A stretch of DNA of 64,000 nucleotides from Vibrio mangrovi. Its GTDB lineage: Bacteria > Pseudomonadota > Gammaproteobacteria > Enterobacterales > Vibrionaceae. The notes under the pieces were generated by a model that ran no database searches, was not told the origin of the DNA, and was given only the letters and a program-made list of their open reading frames with translations. This document shows, in pieces, positions 35,184-45,156 of this stretch. The position numbers and the translations under genes were made by a program. The first letter of the stretch is position 1. The number at the start of each line of letters is the position of its first letter. Where the stretch lies: contig NZ_AP024883.1 in assembly GCF_024346955.1 (NCBI RefSeq), positions 3,286,001 to 3,350,000 on the forward strand, in the 5' to 3' direction.

Positions 35184-35768
35184 TCAGATCCGCTCATCAG
35201 CATCTTCTTCAATCAGATCATCGTCGAGTTCTTCATCATCGAGCTCTTCATCCAGTTCTTCCTCATCCAACTCAGCATCCTCGATATCAGTATTTAAAGG
35301 TTCCTGAGAAAGAATGATACCGGTGCTGTCTGCATAAAGATAATCTTCAGGCAAGAAAGTGACACCACCGAAATTGACCGGAATATCGACTTCACCAATA
35401 TTTTGAGCCACAGCCCCAACCGGGATAGAAGCCATCGCCTGAATACCGATATTCATTTCTTCCAGTTCGTCAACTTCGCGGACACAACCGTAAACAACCA
35501 GCCCTTCCCACTCATTTTCCTCGGCAAGTGCCGCCAGCTCCGCATCAACCAAAGCACGGCGTAGAGAGCCACCGCCATCGATCAATAACACCCGCCCCAA
35601 ACCGTCTTGTTCAAGCACTTCACGGAGCAAACCATTATCTTCGAAACATTTGACCGTCGTTATCTGACCGGCAAAAGAAGCCCGCCCACCAAAATTACTG
35701 AACATCGGTTCTACAACATCAACCTGATCGAAGTAAATATCACAAAGTGCAGATGTATTGTATTCCAT
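35184..35768 (-). CDS. rraA: Regulator of ribonuclease E activity A, with extended acidic tail
   Basis: 194 residues from the ATG at 35768 (MEYNTSAL), against 161 in E. coli. The core (1-157) has GDPSL-type replaced by the Vibrio form IDGGGSLRRALVDAEL and GVVREV-like YGCVREVDEL. RraA is a trimer that binds RNase E and inhibits mRNA decay. The last 36 residues contain 23 Asp or Glu (ELDEEELDEELDDEEL), encoded by a repetitive stretch at 35190-35285. It follows menA by 75 bases. Confidence 0.93.
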   Translation of the reverse strand: MEYNTSALCDIYFDQVDVVEPMFSNFGGRASFAGQITTVKCFEDNGLLREVLEQDGLGRVLLIDGGGSLRRALVDAELAALAEENEWEGLVVYGCVREVDELEEMNIGIQAMASIPVGAVAQNIGEVDIPVNFGGVTFLPEDYLYADSTGIILSQEPLNTDIEDAELDEEELDEELDDEELDDDLIEEDADERI

Positions 35769-35843
35769 AGCAACCATTCTCACAGCGAAAGTATCTTAAA
35801 GGAGTATATCGGCTATGTAAGCCATTGCAATGACGAAGCTCAA

Positions 35844-36761
35844 TTAACTGATCAGAGTTTGAGCAACGACAACACCGACAAACAGCAGGTTTGTCACGAT
35901 AGAGCATCTTACGACAACAGGTAACATCGGTGCGATTTGTACCGGTCGCTCTGCTTCCCAGACAGCAATGGCATGTTTCACCACAGCGATCAAACTCAGC
36001 AGGAAAGGAAGCGCCAGCCATAACGGATCAGTTTGTAGCCATAGATACAAACTAAAGGCCAAAACAGCTCCAGCCAACAGAATGAAATGGTATTTTTTGG
36101 CCAGAACCGGACCTAAACGCACGGCAATGGTCCGCTTACCGCAAATCTCATCATTTTCGATATCCCGCATATTGTTTATATTCAGCACGGCAACGGCCAG
36201 CAAACCACAGGCAATCGACGGGAGCAACAAACTAGTCTGCAACTGCCCGGTATAAAGAAAATAAGTACCGGAGACTCCCAGCAGCCCGAAAAAGATAAAA
36301 ACAGAGACATCACCAAGCCCGACATAACCATAGGGTTTATTACCGACTGTATAAGCAACAGCGGCAATCATGGCCATCACGCCAAGGCCGATAAAAACCA
36401 GTATATTCTCAAGCGAATCCAATGCATACAGAATCAAAGCCATACCGGCAACGATAGTGAGCAGCACATTGATCATCATGGCATATTTCATGTCTTTCAA
36501 TGACACAGCCCCTGACTGAATCGCTCGTAGCGGTCCCAGCCGTGCTTCATTATCCGTCCCTTTCACTGCATCCCCATAATCATTGGCAAGATTAGACAAG
36601 ATTTGCAATAAAGTGGCGGTGGCCAGAGCCAGCAAAGCAATTGGCCATGAAAAATGCTTTTCTGAAAAAGCTAATGCACTTCCTGTGAGGATCGAAATCA
36701 ATGCCAGAGGTAAAGTTTTCGGTCTAGCCGCATCCAACCAAATCGAAATAGAGTTCATCAT
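35844..36761 (-). CDS. menA: 1,4-dihydroxy-2-naphthoate polyprenyltransferase
   Basis: 305 residues with eight to nine transmembrane helices of the UbiA superfamily. The Asp-rich motif NLANDYGDAVKGTD binds the prenyl diphosphate via Mg2+; a second motif is NNMRDIENDEICGKRT. It makes demethylmenaquinone, whose product menaquinone feeds the fumarate reductase encoded in this window. Confidence 0.97.
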   Translation of the reverse strand: MMNSISIWLDAARPKTLPLALISILTGSALAFSEKHFSWPIALLALATATLLQILSNLANDYGDAVKGTDNEARLGPLRAIQSGAVSLKDMKYAMMINVLLTIVAGMALILYALDSLENILVFIGLGVMAMIAAVAYTVGNKPYGYVGLGDVSVFIFFGLLGVSGTYFLYTGQLQTSLLLPSIACGLLAVAVLNINNMRDIENDEICGKRTIAVRLGPVLAKKYHFILLAGAVLAFSLYLWLQTDPLWLALPFLLSLIAVVKHAIAVWEAERPVQIAPMLPVVVRCSIVTNLLFVGVVVAQTLIS

Positions 36762-36816
36762 GATTACAGCCTAGTGGACGTCAAGGGCTCTAGTATACGA
36801 CGAAATCACTCATAAT

Positions 36817-36846
36817 AAAAAGCCCGCATAAGAAAGCGGGCTTTTA
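36817..36846 (-). terminator. Terminator between hslU and menA
   Basis: AAAAAGCCCGC / GCGGGCTTTT stem with an 8-base loop, between hslU (end 36933) and menA (start 36761) on the minus strand. It ends in a T-run on either strand. Confidence 0.88.
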
Positions 36847-36932
36847 TATCCAAATGACCTCAAGATACCATTTCAGAAAAAGCCATCAGATGCGATAACT
36901 GAAACTCACCTGGGTGACTGATTCGATGACAC

Positions 36933-38264
36933 TTACAAAATAAAGCGACTGAGATCTTCATCGTCGACTAACTCGTCTAAGCGCTCTTTCACATAATTGG
37001 CATCAATCATAAAAGATGAACCGGCTTTATCCGTCGCATCGAAAGAAATTTCATCCATCAAACGCTCCATCACCGTATGCAAACGACGGGCACCGATATT
37101 TTCAGTCGTTTCATTAACCTGCCATGCTGCATCAGCAATCTGAGCAATGCCATCTTCAGAAAACTCAATGGAAACTTCTTCTGTTGCCATTAATGCCTGA
37201 TATTGCTCAGTTAACGATGCTTTCGGTTCTGTCAGAATTCGTTTGAAATCATCACTGCTCAGCGCTTCCAGCTCAACCCGGATTGGCAAACGTCCCTGTA
37301 ATTCAGGGATTAGATCCGATGGTTTTGCAACCTGGAAAGCACCGGAAGCAATAAACAAAATATGATCAGTTCTGACCATGCCATGTTTTGTCGATACCGT
37401 ACTTCCTTCGATCAAAGGCAACAAATCACGCTGAACGCCTTCACGAGACACATCCGGACCAGAAACTTCTCCCCGCTTACAGATTTTGTCGATCTCATCG
37501 ATAAATACGATACCGTGGTTTTCAACATTAAAAATAGCCTGCTCTTTTAACTCATCCTGATTGACCAGTTTAGCGGCTTCTTCTTCGGTCAGAGCTTTAA
37601 ACGCATCTTTAATTTTCAGTTTACGTTTCTTTTTAGAGTCTCCAGCCAAATTCTGGAACATCCCCTGCAACTGGTTCGTCATTTCTTCCATGCCCGGAGG
37701 TGCCATAATCTCCACCCCCATCTGAGGTACGGCAACATCGATTTCAATCTCTTTATCGTCCAGTTGTCCTTCCCGTAATTTTTTACGGAAAACCTGTCTG
37801 GTATGAGATGAATCGTCACTTCTCTCTTCTTGTCCCCAGGAGTCTCGCGGCGGAGGAAGTAATGCGTCAAGAATTCGCTCTTCTGCTAACTCTTCAGCCC
37901 GAAACTTCACCTTTTCCATCGCCTGTTGATGCGTCATCTTCACAGCGACATCCGTAAGATCCCGGATAATCGTTTCGACTTCTTTACCGACATAACCGAC
38001 TTCAGTAAATTTTGTCGCTTCGACTTTAATAAACGGAGCATTGGCTAATTTAGCCAGACGACGGGCAATTTCGGTTTTACCCACCCCAGTCGGACCAATC
38101 ATCAGGATATTTTTCGGAGTGACTTCAACACGCAGACTTTCTTCCAGCTGCATCCGGCGCCAGCGGTTACGCAAAGCAATAGCCACAGCCCTTTTAGCTT
38201 TATCCTGACCGATAATATGACGATTGAGTTCATGAACAATTTCACGAGGAGTCATTTCAGACAT
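36933..38264 (-). CDS. hslU: HslUV (ClpYQ) protease ATPase subunit
   Basis: 443 residues. Walker A GPTGVGKTEIARR, pore-loop GYVGKEVE, Walker B IVFIDEIDKI, sensor-2 GARRLHTVMERL and the C-terminal SRFIL tail that docks into HslV. It unfolds and feeds substrates to HslV. It is downstream of hslV by 44 bases. Confidence 0.98.
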   Translation of the reverse strand: MSEMTPREIVHELNRHIIGQDKAKRAVAIALRNRWRRMQLEESLRVEVTPKNILMIGPTGVGKTEIARRLAKLANAPFIKVEATKFTEVGYVGKEVETIIRDLTDVAVKMTHQQAMEKVKFRAEELAEERILDALLPPPRDSWGQEERSDDSSHTRQVFRKKLREGQLDDKEIEIDVAVPQMGVEIMAPPGMEEMTNQLQGMFQNLAGDSKKKRKLKIKDAFKALTEEEAAKLVNQDELKEQAIFNVENHGIVFIDEIDKICKRGEVSGPDVSREGVQRDLLPLIEGSTVSTKHGMVRTDHILFIASGAFQVAKPSDLIPELQGRLPIRVELEALSSDDFKRILTEPKASLTEQYQALMATEEVSIEFSEDGIAQIADAAWQVNETTENIGARRLHTVMERLMDEISFDATDKAGSSFMIDANYVKERLDELVDDEDLSRFIL

Positions 38265-38308
38265 GCTTATTTCCTTTGTTCTGTATTGCAGGCTCTATCG
38301 AATCGTTT

Positions 38309-38848
38309 CTATGATTCACTCTGAGGGATTTCAAGTGCTTCGATAGTCTGAAAATGGTTAGTAAACACACAGATATCACCTGCAATTTTCAGTGCTTTTT
38401 CAGCAATTTCCTGAGCATCCAGATCTGTATTCTCCAACAAAGCCGTCGCCGCAGCCTGAGCATAGTTTCCACCGGAACCTATCGCAATTAAATCATTCTC
38501 CGGCTGCACAACATCACCATTACCGGTAATAATCAGTGAAGCGGTCTCATCTGCGACTGCAAGGATCGCTTCCAGGCGACGCAGAGCCCGATCGCTACGC
38601 CAGTCTTTGGCAAGCTCAACGGCTGCTTTCACCAAATGTCCCTGATGCATTTGCAGCTTACTTTCAAAACGTTCAAACAACGTAAATGCATCGGCAGTTC
38701 CTCCGGCAAAGCCAGCCAGCACTTTATCGTTATACAGGCGGCGAACCTTGCGGGCATTCCCTTTCATCACAGTATTACCCAGAGAAACTTGCCCATCTCC
38801 GGCAATAACAACTTTATTATCACGACGGACAGATACGATAGTAGTCAC
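38309..38848 (-). CDS. hslV: HslUV protease proteolytic subunit
   Basis: 179 residues. MTTIVSVRRD: Thr2 becomes the N-terminal nucleophile after Met removal. GDGQVSLGNTVMKGNARKVRRL and GFAGGTADAF are hallmark segments. It forms a proteasome-like double hexamer. The gene precedes hslU. Confidence 0.98.
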   Translation of the reverse strand: MTTIVSVRRDNKVVIAGDGQVSLGNTVMKGNARKVRRLYNDKVLAGFAGGTADAFTLFERFESKLQMHQGHLVKAAVELAKDWRSDRALRRLEAILAVADETASLIITGNGDVVQPENDLIAIGSGGNYAQAAATALLENTDLDAQEIAEKALKIAGDICVFTNHFQTIEALEIPQSES

Positions 38849-38943
38849 AAGAGGACCTCTTTCATTTTATAGAGTGTGTTAGAAAACTATATAAGGACAA
38901 GGGAGTTTGAATTCAAGTCAAAAGGCAGGATATGATTTTTATT

Positions 38944-38975
38944 TCCTCCGGAACTCTGTCGCCAGTTCCGGAGGA
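38944..38975 (-). terminator. Hairpin between ftsN and hslV
   Basis: Perfect 12-bp stem TCCTCCGGAACT / AGTTCCGGAGGA with an 8-base loop, 20 bases past the ftsN stop. No T-run follows in either direction, so it may be an attenuator or stabiliser. Confidence 0.6.
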
Positions 38976-38994
38976 TAATAAACGTTACAATATG

Positions 38995-39543
38995 TTACTG
39001 TCTTTCTTTCCAGATAGCACATGGTTCAATTTTGGCACGCTGAAGTTTGTGTCTGTCACGTTCGGCATCCCGCTTAAATTTATAAGGTCCGATCACAACA
39101 CGATACCAACTGCTGTCTTCTTTCTTACGGATTTTACTTTTTATCCCCTGAAAGGCGATATCCAGCTTCCGTTTTTCAGCCTGAGCCATCGTTTTATAGG
39201 CACCACACTGCATGATGTAAGGTACATCTGAAACTTTCAACTCTTTTGGTGTCACCTCAATTTCACGCTTTGGCAGAATATCGACATAATCCCACTTTTC
39301 TGCCGGTGGCGGTGGAAGTGTCTTTTCATTCGATGACGTAGGTTGCTTTACCTCAGCCTTCTGAGGCACCAGAGCCTTATTTGCCGGAGGAGAAGGCTGC
39401 ATACTCAGCGTATACAGACCATAGCCAAACACGGCAACCAGAACCACGGCAAGCGTACCACTAAACCAAGGGCGTCTCTTCGAGGGTTTCCGCACAGTTT
39501 TCTTTGTCGCGCTTCCCCGCTTCACATAGTCTTTATTAGCCAC
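38995..39543 (-). CDS. ftsN: Cell division protein FtsN
   Basis: 182 residues, much shorter than E. coli FtsN (319). A basic cytoplasmic tail (KRGSATKKTVRKPSKRRP) precedes one transmembrane helix (about 29-46), a short Pro-rich linker with PPPAEKWDYV, the E-domain-like segment, and a C-terminal SPOR domain (about 105-180) that binds denuded septal glycan. It triggers septal peptidoglycan synthesis. It lies between cytR and hslV, as in E. coli. Confidence 0.95.
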   Translation of the reverse strand: MANKDYVKRGSATKKTVRKPSKRRPWFSGTLAVVLVAVFGYGLYTLSMQPSPPANKALVPQKAEVKQPTSSNEKTLPPPPAEKWDYVDILPKREIEVTPKELKVSDVPYIMQCGAYKTMAQAEKRKLDIAFQGIKSKIRKKEDSSWYRVVIGPYKFKRDAERDRHKLQRAKIEPCAIWKERQ

Positions 39544-39644
39544 TAAATTATGCTTACCTTACAAACAATGACGATATGTTAAAGAAGACCACTCGGAAGC
39601 ACAACTCTGAGGACGCTTCTCATCGGCATTCTCTTATAATCGCA

Positions 39645-40652
39645 TTACGTCGCTCGCGGAGGCGCAACACTATCGCGAATCACAAGTTTTGTCTCCAGTA
39701 AACGAGAGCCAGCTCTGACATCATGTCCCCGTAGCACTTCCAGCATCATCAGCATTGCCTGACGGCCAATCTCATATCGGGGTTGAGAAACCGTGGTTAA
39801 CGGAGGATCACAGTACTGAGCAAAATTAATATCATCAAAACCGACGACTGATAAATCCTGCGGAACACGGACACCCAGACGTTTTGCTTCCTGAATTGCA
39901 CCGATAGCCATCATGTCATTGTGGCAGAATACAGCCCCCGGAGGATCCGACAGACCCAGTAATTGCCGGATCGCTTTTACACCAGCTTCAAAACTGAAGT
40001 CACCTTTGTAGTAATAGGCAGGGTTCATTGTAATGCCAGCACGTCTTAAAGCCTGCATGTATCCCTGATGGCGGAAATGGCACAAAGCGGCTGAGTCAGG
40101 ACCAGCAATTTCACCAATCCGTTTGTGTCCCATCTGAGTCAGATAATTCACAATTTCAAAAGCAGACGTCAGGTTATCAATGTGAACTGTCGGCAATTCC
40201 AGCTCTGGTGCATATTCGCAGGCCATCACCATTGGTGGCAGATTCTTCTGTTCTGATTTACTGGCATCAAAAGGTAAATCAGTGCCGAGCAGCAGCATTC
40301 CGTCAGCCTGTTTAGTGAATACCAGATTAACGAAGGAGCTTTCCCGCTTCTTCTGCTGACCGCTATCACCCAGCAACACCAGATAGCCATGCTCTACCGC
40401 TGCGTCCTCAATTCCCCGAATGATTTCAGTAAAATAAGGATCACAAATATCAGGCACGATAGCGACAATCGTTTTTGATTCGTTACGTCTTAAATTGCGT
40501 GCCAGCGAATTCGGAGAATATCCCGCCTCAAGAACAGCATCTTCAACCCGTTTTCTTGTCGATGGCGACACTTTTTCGGGATTCATCAATGCCCTGGATA
40601 CGGTCGCGGTTGACACTCCCGCTAATTGAGCAACATCCTTCATTGTCGCCAT
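39645..40652 (-). CDS. cytR: LacI-family nucleoside regulator CytR
   Basis: 335 residues. N-terminal helix-turn-helix and hinge (MKDVAQLAGVSTATVSRALMNPEKVS) followed by a periplasmic-binding-like effector domain. CytR represses nucleoside uptake and catabolism together with CRP and in vibrios also affects chitin and competence functions. It is upstream of ftsN. Palindromes 60-70 bases before the start may be autoregulatory. Confidence 0.95.
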   Translation of the reverse strand: MATMKDVAQLAGVSTATVSRALMNPEKVSPSTRKRVEDAVLEAGYSPNSLARNLRRNESKTIVAIVPDICDPYFTEIIRGIEDAAVEHGYLVLLGDSGQQKKRESSFVNLVFTKQADGMLLLGTDLPFDASKSEQKNLPPMVMACEYAPELELPTVHIDNLTSAFEIVNYLTQMGHKRIGEIAGPDSAALCHFRHQGYMQALRRAGITMNPAYYYKGDFSFEAGVKAIRQLLGLSDPPGAVFCHNDMMAIGAIQEAKRLGVRVPQDLSVVGFDDINFAQYCDPPLTTVSQPRYEIGRQAMLMMLEVLRGHDVRAGSRLLETKLVIRDSVAPPRAT

Positions 40653-40712
40653 ACGTTAACACCCTCTTTCAAAATAGTATTTGCTATAAAACCGATTCAT
40701 TGCACATACTTT

Positions 40713-40737
40713 TTGATATATCTATCAACATGTTGAT
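40713..40737. promoter_or_regulatory. Overlapping palindromes upstream of cytR
   Basis: TTGATA-TATC-TATCAA (40713-40728) overlaps a perfect 14-base palindrome ATCAACATGTTGAT (40724-40737). Three TTGAT/ATCAA half-sites are thus phased by 11-13 bases. The arrangement suits a LacI-type dimer. Spacing does not fit FNR (needs 4 bases). Confidence 0.5.
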
Positions 40738-40901
40738 GCATGTGCTTCCATAGTGTAAGCATTTCCACAGATAAATTTACGGCCTATTTAACAGATCTTA
40801 CATCATAAACGAGAAATAGATCACGATACATACGTTTAATTCTATGACAAAGGCATTAATAGACCGTGAACTCCCCCGAAATACCATAAATAGCAGCCTG
40901 A

Positions 40902-43106
40902 CTATGACATGTCATGAGGCTCGATATCTAATGACCACCTGACTTTTCCGGCCAGGGGTAATAACTGGATCGCCGGTTTGGCACTCATCAGTAATTTCTG
41001 CATCGTCGGGCGACTCATCGTCTGCAACAGGAGCTGCCAACGGTATTTTCCCGCCCGTTTAGCCATCGGAGCCGGAGATGGCCCTAATACGGCACAGGTC
41101 GAATGATCAAACAGTGGATGAACTTCTAATGTCTGCCTGACCTGCCTGAGAAAATTCTCTCCTGTATCGGCATGATTTGATTCTGCTTTAAACAAGGTCA
41201 GATAGCTAAACGGAGGTAATAACGCAGTTTTCCGTTCATGCAGCGCTGTGATTGCAAAATGACGGTAATCTTTTTCCAGCAATGCCTGCAGCAAGCTATG
41301 CTCCGGATGATGGGTCTGAAGAATAACTTCTCCGGGCTGGCTTGCCCTTCCGGCCCGGCCAGCGACCTGAGTAAATAACTGCGCCAACCGTTCAGACGCA
41401 CGGAAATCATTACTGTACAGCGCACTGTCGACATCCAGCAATGCGACCAGTGTAACCCGCGGGAAGTGATGTCCTTTTGCCAGCATCTGCGTACCGATCA
41501 GAATGTGGTATTCTCCCTGATGAACCGCATTTAACGCAGCCTCCAGAGTCCCTTTTCGCCGGGTGCTGTCCCGGTCAATCCTGATGGTTCGGTATTGCGG
41601 AAAGATCTGCGCCAATTGTGCTTCCAACTGTTCCGTTCCCACACCAACTGTCGTCATCTGTGTCGAGCCGCAACTATGGCACTGATGTAATACCGGACGC
41701 TGAGAACCACAATGATGACAACGAAGTTCCTGTGTAAACTGATGATAGGTATAACGGGCATCACAGCGCTGACAATTCGCAACCCAGCCGCACTCATGAC
41801 ACATCAGTACCGGCGCAAACCCCCGTCGGTTGAGAAAAAGCAACACCTGATTACCCGCCAGCAAATGTCTTCTCATTTCTGCAATCAGAGGCGCCGACAG
41901 TCCACCTTCGAGATAAAGACCTTTCACATCGAGAACCCGGTTCCGGGCCGGAACAGCATCCCCAGCCCGCTGTGTCAGTGTCAGATGATGATATTTACCG
42001 CTCAGGGCATTCTGTAATGTTTCCAGTGCTGGCGTCGCAGAGCCCAGAACGATAGGAATCTGTTCCAGGCTGGCCCGCATAACTGCAACATCCCGGGCGT
42101 GATAACGCAAACTATCCTGCTGCTTGTATGAGGCATCATGTTCCTCATCAACGATAATGATTCCCAAATCGGCAAAAGGAGCAAACAGCGCTGAACGGGT
42201 CCCGATGACAACACCGGCATGTCCGTCACGGGCTGACAGCCATGCATTAAGCCTTTCAGTCTCATTCAGTCCTGAATGCATGACCACCACCGGCACCATA
42301 AAACGGGAACGAAAACGCTGAATCGTTTGTGGTGTCAGCCCAATTTCAGGCACCAGAACCAAAGCCTGTTTTCCCTGCTTAAGTACCGGCGCAATCAGAT
42401 TCAGATAAACTTCCGTTTTTCCGGAACCGGTCACTCCTTCCAGCAGGAAACAACCGAACTCGTGCTGACTGTTTACTGTAGCAATGGCAACGGACTGCTC
42501 CATATTCAGCTGAGGTTTTTCATCTTCATCTTCCAGCAACTCTGGCCACGGCTGGCGGGTTGGCCTTCTTTCAATCGCTTCAATCCAACCTTTTTCCTGC
42601 AGGTTATTTAATACCTGACTGCTGATCTCTTCGTCCAGTAATGACTGATGGCTTTTCATCCCATGTTCCAGCAAACGCAAGACTTTAGCCTGCTGAACAG
42701 CTCTGCCGAGCCCCTGCATCAGTTTGTCCCGGCCCGATTGTGTCAGACACCACTCGCGCAATGTCGCGAAATCGGCAGCTTTTCCTTTACGCAGTGCAGC
42801 AGGTAAAGCATTCGAAAGTGTATCGCCCAGTGGATACTGATAGTACTGACTACACCAGGTGAACAACCGGAACAAATCCGGAGACCAGACCGGCTGTTCA
42901 TCCAGGACTGCACGAATCGGTTTCAGCAATTCCGGACTCATTTCCGAACTATTGCCAAGCGCAGTCACAATCCCGACAAGCGTCTGCCGGCCAAAAGGTA
43001 CAGATACCCGACCGCCAACAACGGGATGACAGTGCTTCGGTACCAAATAGTCAAACTGCTTATCTAACGGTACAGGTAAAGCCACTCGGGCAATGGATGG
43101 ATGCAT
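40902..43106 (-). CDS. priA: Primosomal helicase PriA
   Basis: 734 residues. The N-terminal 3'-DNA-binding domain is followed by SF2 helicase motifs: GVTGSGKTEVYL Walker A, DEEHDASYK (DEEH box), GTQMLAKGHHFP and QVAGRAGRA. Two zinc knuckles are visible in MCHECGWVANCQRCD and RCHHCGSQR...CHSCGS. It restarts stalled forks. It is divergent from rpmE. Confidence 0.98.
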   Translation of the reverse strand: MHPSIARVALPVPLDKQFDYLVPKHCHPVVGGRVSVPFGRQTLVGIVTALGNSSEMSPELLKPIRAVLDEQPVWSPDLFRLFTWCSQYYQYPLGDTLSNALPAALRKGKAADFATLREWCLTQSGRDKLMQGLGRAVQQAKVLRLLEHGMKSHQSLLDEEISSQVLNNLQEKGWIEAIERRPTRQPWPELLEDEDEKPQLNMEQSVAIATVNSQHEFGCFLLEGVTGSGKTEVYLNLIAPVLKQGKQALVLVPEIGLTPQTIQRFRSRFMVPVVVMHSGLNETERLNAWLSARDGHAGVVIGTRSALFAPFADLGIIIVDEEHDASYKQQDSLRYHARDVAVMRASLEQIPIVLGSATPALETLQNALSGKYHHLTLTQRAGDAVPARNRVLDVKGLYLEGGLSAPLIAEMRRHLLAGNQVLLFLNRRGFAPVLMCHECGWVANCQRCDARYTYHQFTQELRCHHCGSQRPVLHQCHSCGSTQMTTVGVGTEQLEAQLAQIFPQYRTIRIDRDSTRRKGTLEAALNAVHQGEYHILIGTQMLAKGHHFPRVTLVALLDVDSALYSNDFRASERLAQLFTQVAGRAGRASQPGEVILQTHHPEHSLLQALLEKDYRHFAITALHERKTALLPPFSYLTLFKAESNHADTGENFLRQVRQTLEVHPLFDHSTCAVLGPSPAPMAKRAGKYRWQLLLQTMSRPTMQKLLMSAKPAIQLLPLAGKVRWSLDIEPHDMS

Positions 43107-43346
43107 ATCAATGGATATCAGACGTAAAAATCATGGCAACAGTCTAATCGAAGCGATAATGAAATTCGAGACACCGATAAGAATGGTGAAAATAACAGCA
43201 AAACTAGTTGATCCCCGCGCATGGATTCTTTAATATAGCGCGCCTTGATGATACGGAAGACTGTATCACGACCATTATTTTATTAACTACGTGTGGTGTC
43301 CGGCAAAGACCCGGATAGCGACACGGCCCGATTTTGAGGTTCTCCC

Positions 43347-43568
43347 ATGAAAACTGGTATCCATCCGGAATACAAAGTAGTGAAAGCAACTTGCTCTTGT
43401 GGTAACGCTTTCGAATTCAAATCTACACTGGACAAAGACTCACTGCACCTGGACGTTTGTGACAAATGTCACCCATTCTACACAGGTAAACAGCGTATCG
43501 TTGATACCGGTGGTCGTGTTGATCGCTTCAACAAGCGTTTCGGCGCACTTGCCAGTGGTAAGAAATAA
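43347..43568 (+). CDS. rpmE: 50S ribosomal protein L31 (zinc-binding form)
   Basis: 73 residues. MKTGIHPEYK start, CSCG and CDKCHPFYTGKQ supply the zinc ligands of the C+ form, so this is the zinc-containing paralogue. The last segment VDRFNKRFGAL is conserved. Its terminator follows closely. Confidence 0.98.
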   Translation: MKTGIHPEYKVVKATCSCGNAFEFKSTLDKDSLHLDVCDKCHPFYTGKQRIVDTGGRVDRFNKRFGALASGKK

Positions 43569-43590
43569 GCTCTCTTCCGTGAGAATTCTG

Positions 43591-43616
43591 AAAGGACGCC
43601 TGATGGCGTCCTTTTT
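43591..43616 (+). terminator. Rho-independent terminator of rpmE
   Basis: Perfect AAAGGACGCC / GGCGTCCTTT stem, TGAT loop, then Ts, 22 bases after the stop. Confidence 0.92.
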
Positions 43617-43857
43617 GTTTCCCGCTCTTTTATTCTACGGGGAATAGATAATACCCGATGGATTTTCCTTTTATCCTTCTCCCTCCCAGAAGTACTGACC
43701 TTCAGAAAGCCGAGTTATATCAGCATAAACTCCTCCAACCTCTGTATAGTTATGCAATTTTTCAATACATAATACCAAGATCGCCTAGGCAGATGCCCAG
43801 ACATCCATTAAAATGAAGTTTCTTTCCCTATAAACATTACAACGAGACTCTACCCTT

Positions 43858-45135
43858 ATGTCTGAAGACAATCGCCAAGATTTAACTCCCGAAGAAGAAC
43901 TGCGTCAAAAAGCGCTGAACTATCATGCAGTTCCAACTGCAGGGAAAATCGCAATTACACTAACGAAACCTGCTGATACTGCAGCTGATCTGGCTCTGGC
44001 CTATAGCCCGGGTGTCGCAGAACCAGTACGGGAAATTGCACAAAACGTAGATAATATTTACAAATACACGGCGAAAGGAAACACCGTAGCAGTAATCTCT
44101 AACGGAACAGCCATCCTCGGATTAGGAAATCTGGGGCCAATGGCATCAAAGCCGGTCATGGAAGGAAAAGCCCTGCTATTTAAACGATTTGCAGGCCTGG
44201 ATTCATTTGATATTCAGGTAAAACACCGCACAATTGATGAATTCGTGGATACAGTCGCAAATATTGCCGATACCTTCGGCGGCATCAATCTGGAAGATAT
44301 TAAAGCACCGGATTGTTTTGAAATCGAACGTCGTCTGATCGAGCGTTGTGACGTACCGGTATTCCATGATGACCAGCATGGAACAGCTATCGTAACTGCC
44401 GCAGGTATGCTCAATGCAATTGAGCTACAGGGAAAGGACCTGAAGGAATGTACGATCGTCTGTCTGGGTGCTGGGGCTGCCGCTGTTGCATGTATGGAAC
44501 TTCTGATCAAATGCGGCGCAATGCGTGAAAAAATCTACATGCTCGATCGTAAAGGCGTGATTCATACCCGCCGGGACGATCTGAATGAATACAAACAGCT
44601 GTTTGCCAACAATACCGACAAGAGAACTCTGGAAGATGTGATTAAGGATGCCGATCTGTTCCTTGGCGTTTCTGGCCCCAACCTCCTGCCACCGGAAGCA
44701 TTGGGTCTGATGGCAGAAAAACCAGTCGTATTTGCCTGTTCAAACCCGGATCCGGAAATTAAACCGGAGCTGGCCTATAAGGTTCGCAATGATTTGATCA
44801 TGGGGACCGGGCGTTCGGATTATCCGAATCAGGTCAACAATGTTCTGTGTTTCCCATTTATTTTCCGCGGTGCTCTGGATATTCGGGCCAGTGAAATTAA
44901 CGATGAAATGAAGATTGCCGCAGTAGAAGCTATTCGCCAGTTGGCAAAAGAAGAGGTTCCGGCTGAAGTGCTAAAAGCAGCCAGCGTTGATAGCCTGTCA
45001 TTCGGACCGGAATACATCATTCCTAAGCCGATGGACCCACGGTTACTGCCTCGGGTAGCCAGAGCCGTCGCACAGGCAGCCGTAGATTCAGGTGTTGCCC
45101 GGATTCCAATGCCTGAAGGCTATATGGAAGATTGA
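43858..45135 (+). CDS. Malic enzyme, short form
   Basis: 425 residues, the length of single-domain malic enzymes; the phosphotransacetylase-like domain of E. coli MaeB (759) is absent. YSPGVAEPVREIA and GNLGPMASKPVMEGKALLFK are the malate-binding part; CLGAGAAAVACMELL is the dinucleotide fold; FACSNPDPEI and PNQVNNVLCFPFIFRGALD are conserved. Converts malate to pyruvate and CO2 with reduction of NAD(P)+; cofactor preference is not resolved here. Homologue of V. cholerae VC2681. Confidence 0.93.
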   Translation: MSEDNRQDLTPEEELRQKALNYHAVPTAGKIAITLTKPADTAADLALAYSPGVAEPVREIAQNVDNIYKYTAKGNTVAVISNGTAILGLGNLGPMASKPVMEGKALLFKRFAGLDSFDIQVKHRTIDEFVDTVANIADTFGGINLEDIKAPDCFEIERRLIERCDVPVFHDDQHGTAIVTAAGMLNAIELQGKDLKECTIVCLGAGAAAVACMELLIKCGAMREKIYMLDRKGVIHTRRDDLNEYKQLFANNTDKRTLEDVIKDADLFLGVSGPNLLPPEALGLMAEKPVVFACSNPDPEIKPELAYKVRNDLIMGTGRSDYPNQVNNVLCFPFIFRGALDIRASEINDEMKIAAVEAIRQLAKEEVPAEVLKAASVDSLSFGPEYIIPKPMDPRLLPRVARAVAQAAVDSGVARIPMPEGYMED

Positions 45136-45156
45136 TAACATCATGTTCTGAATGAA

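Noticed and set aside
40713..40728. FNR site upstream of cytR
   Set aside because: TTGAT and ATCAA are 6 bases apart rather than 4; better explained as a LacI-type palindrome.
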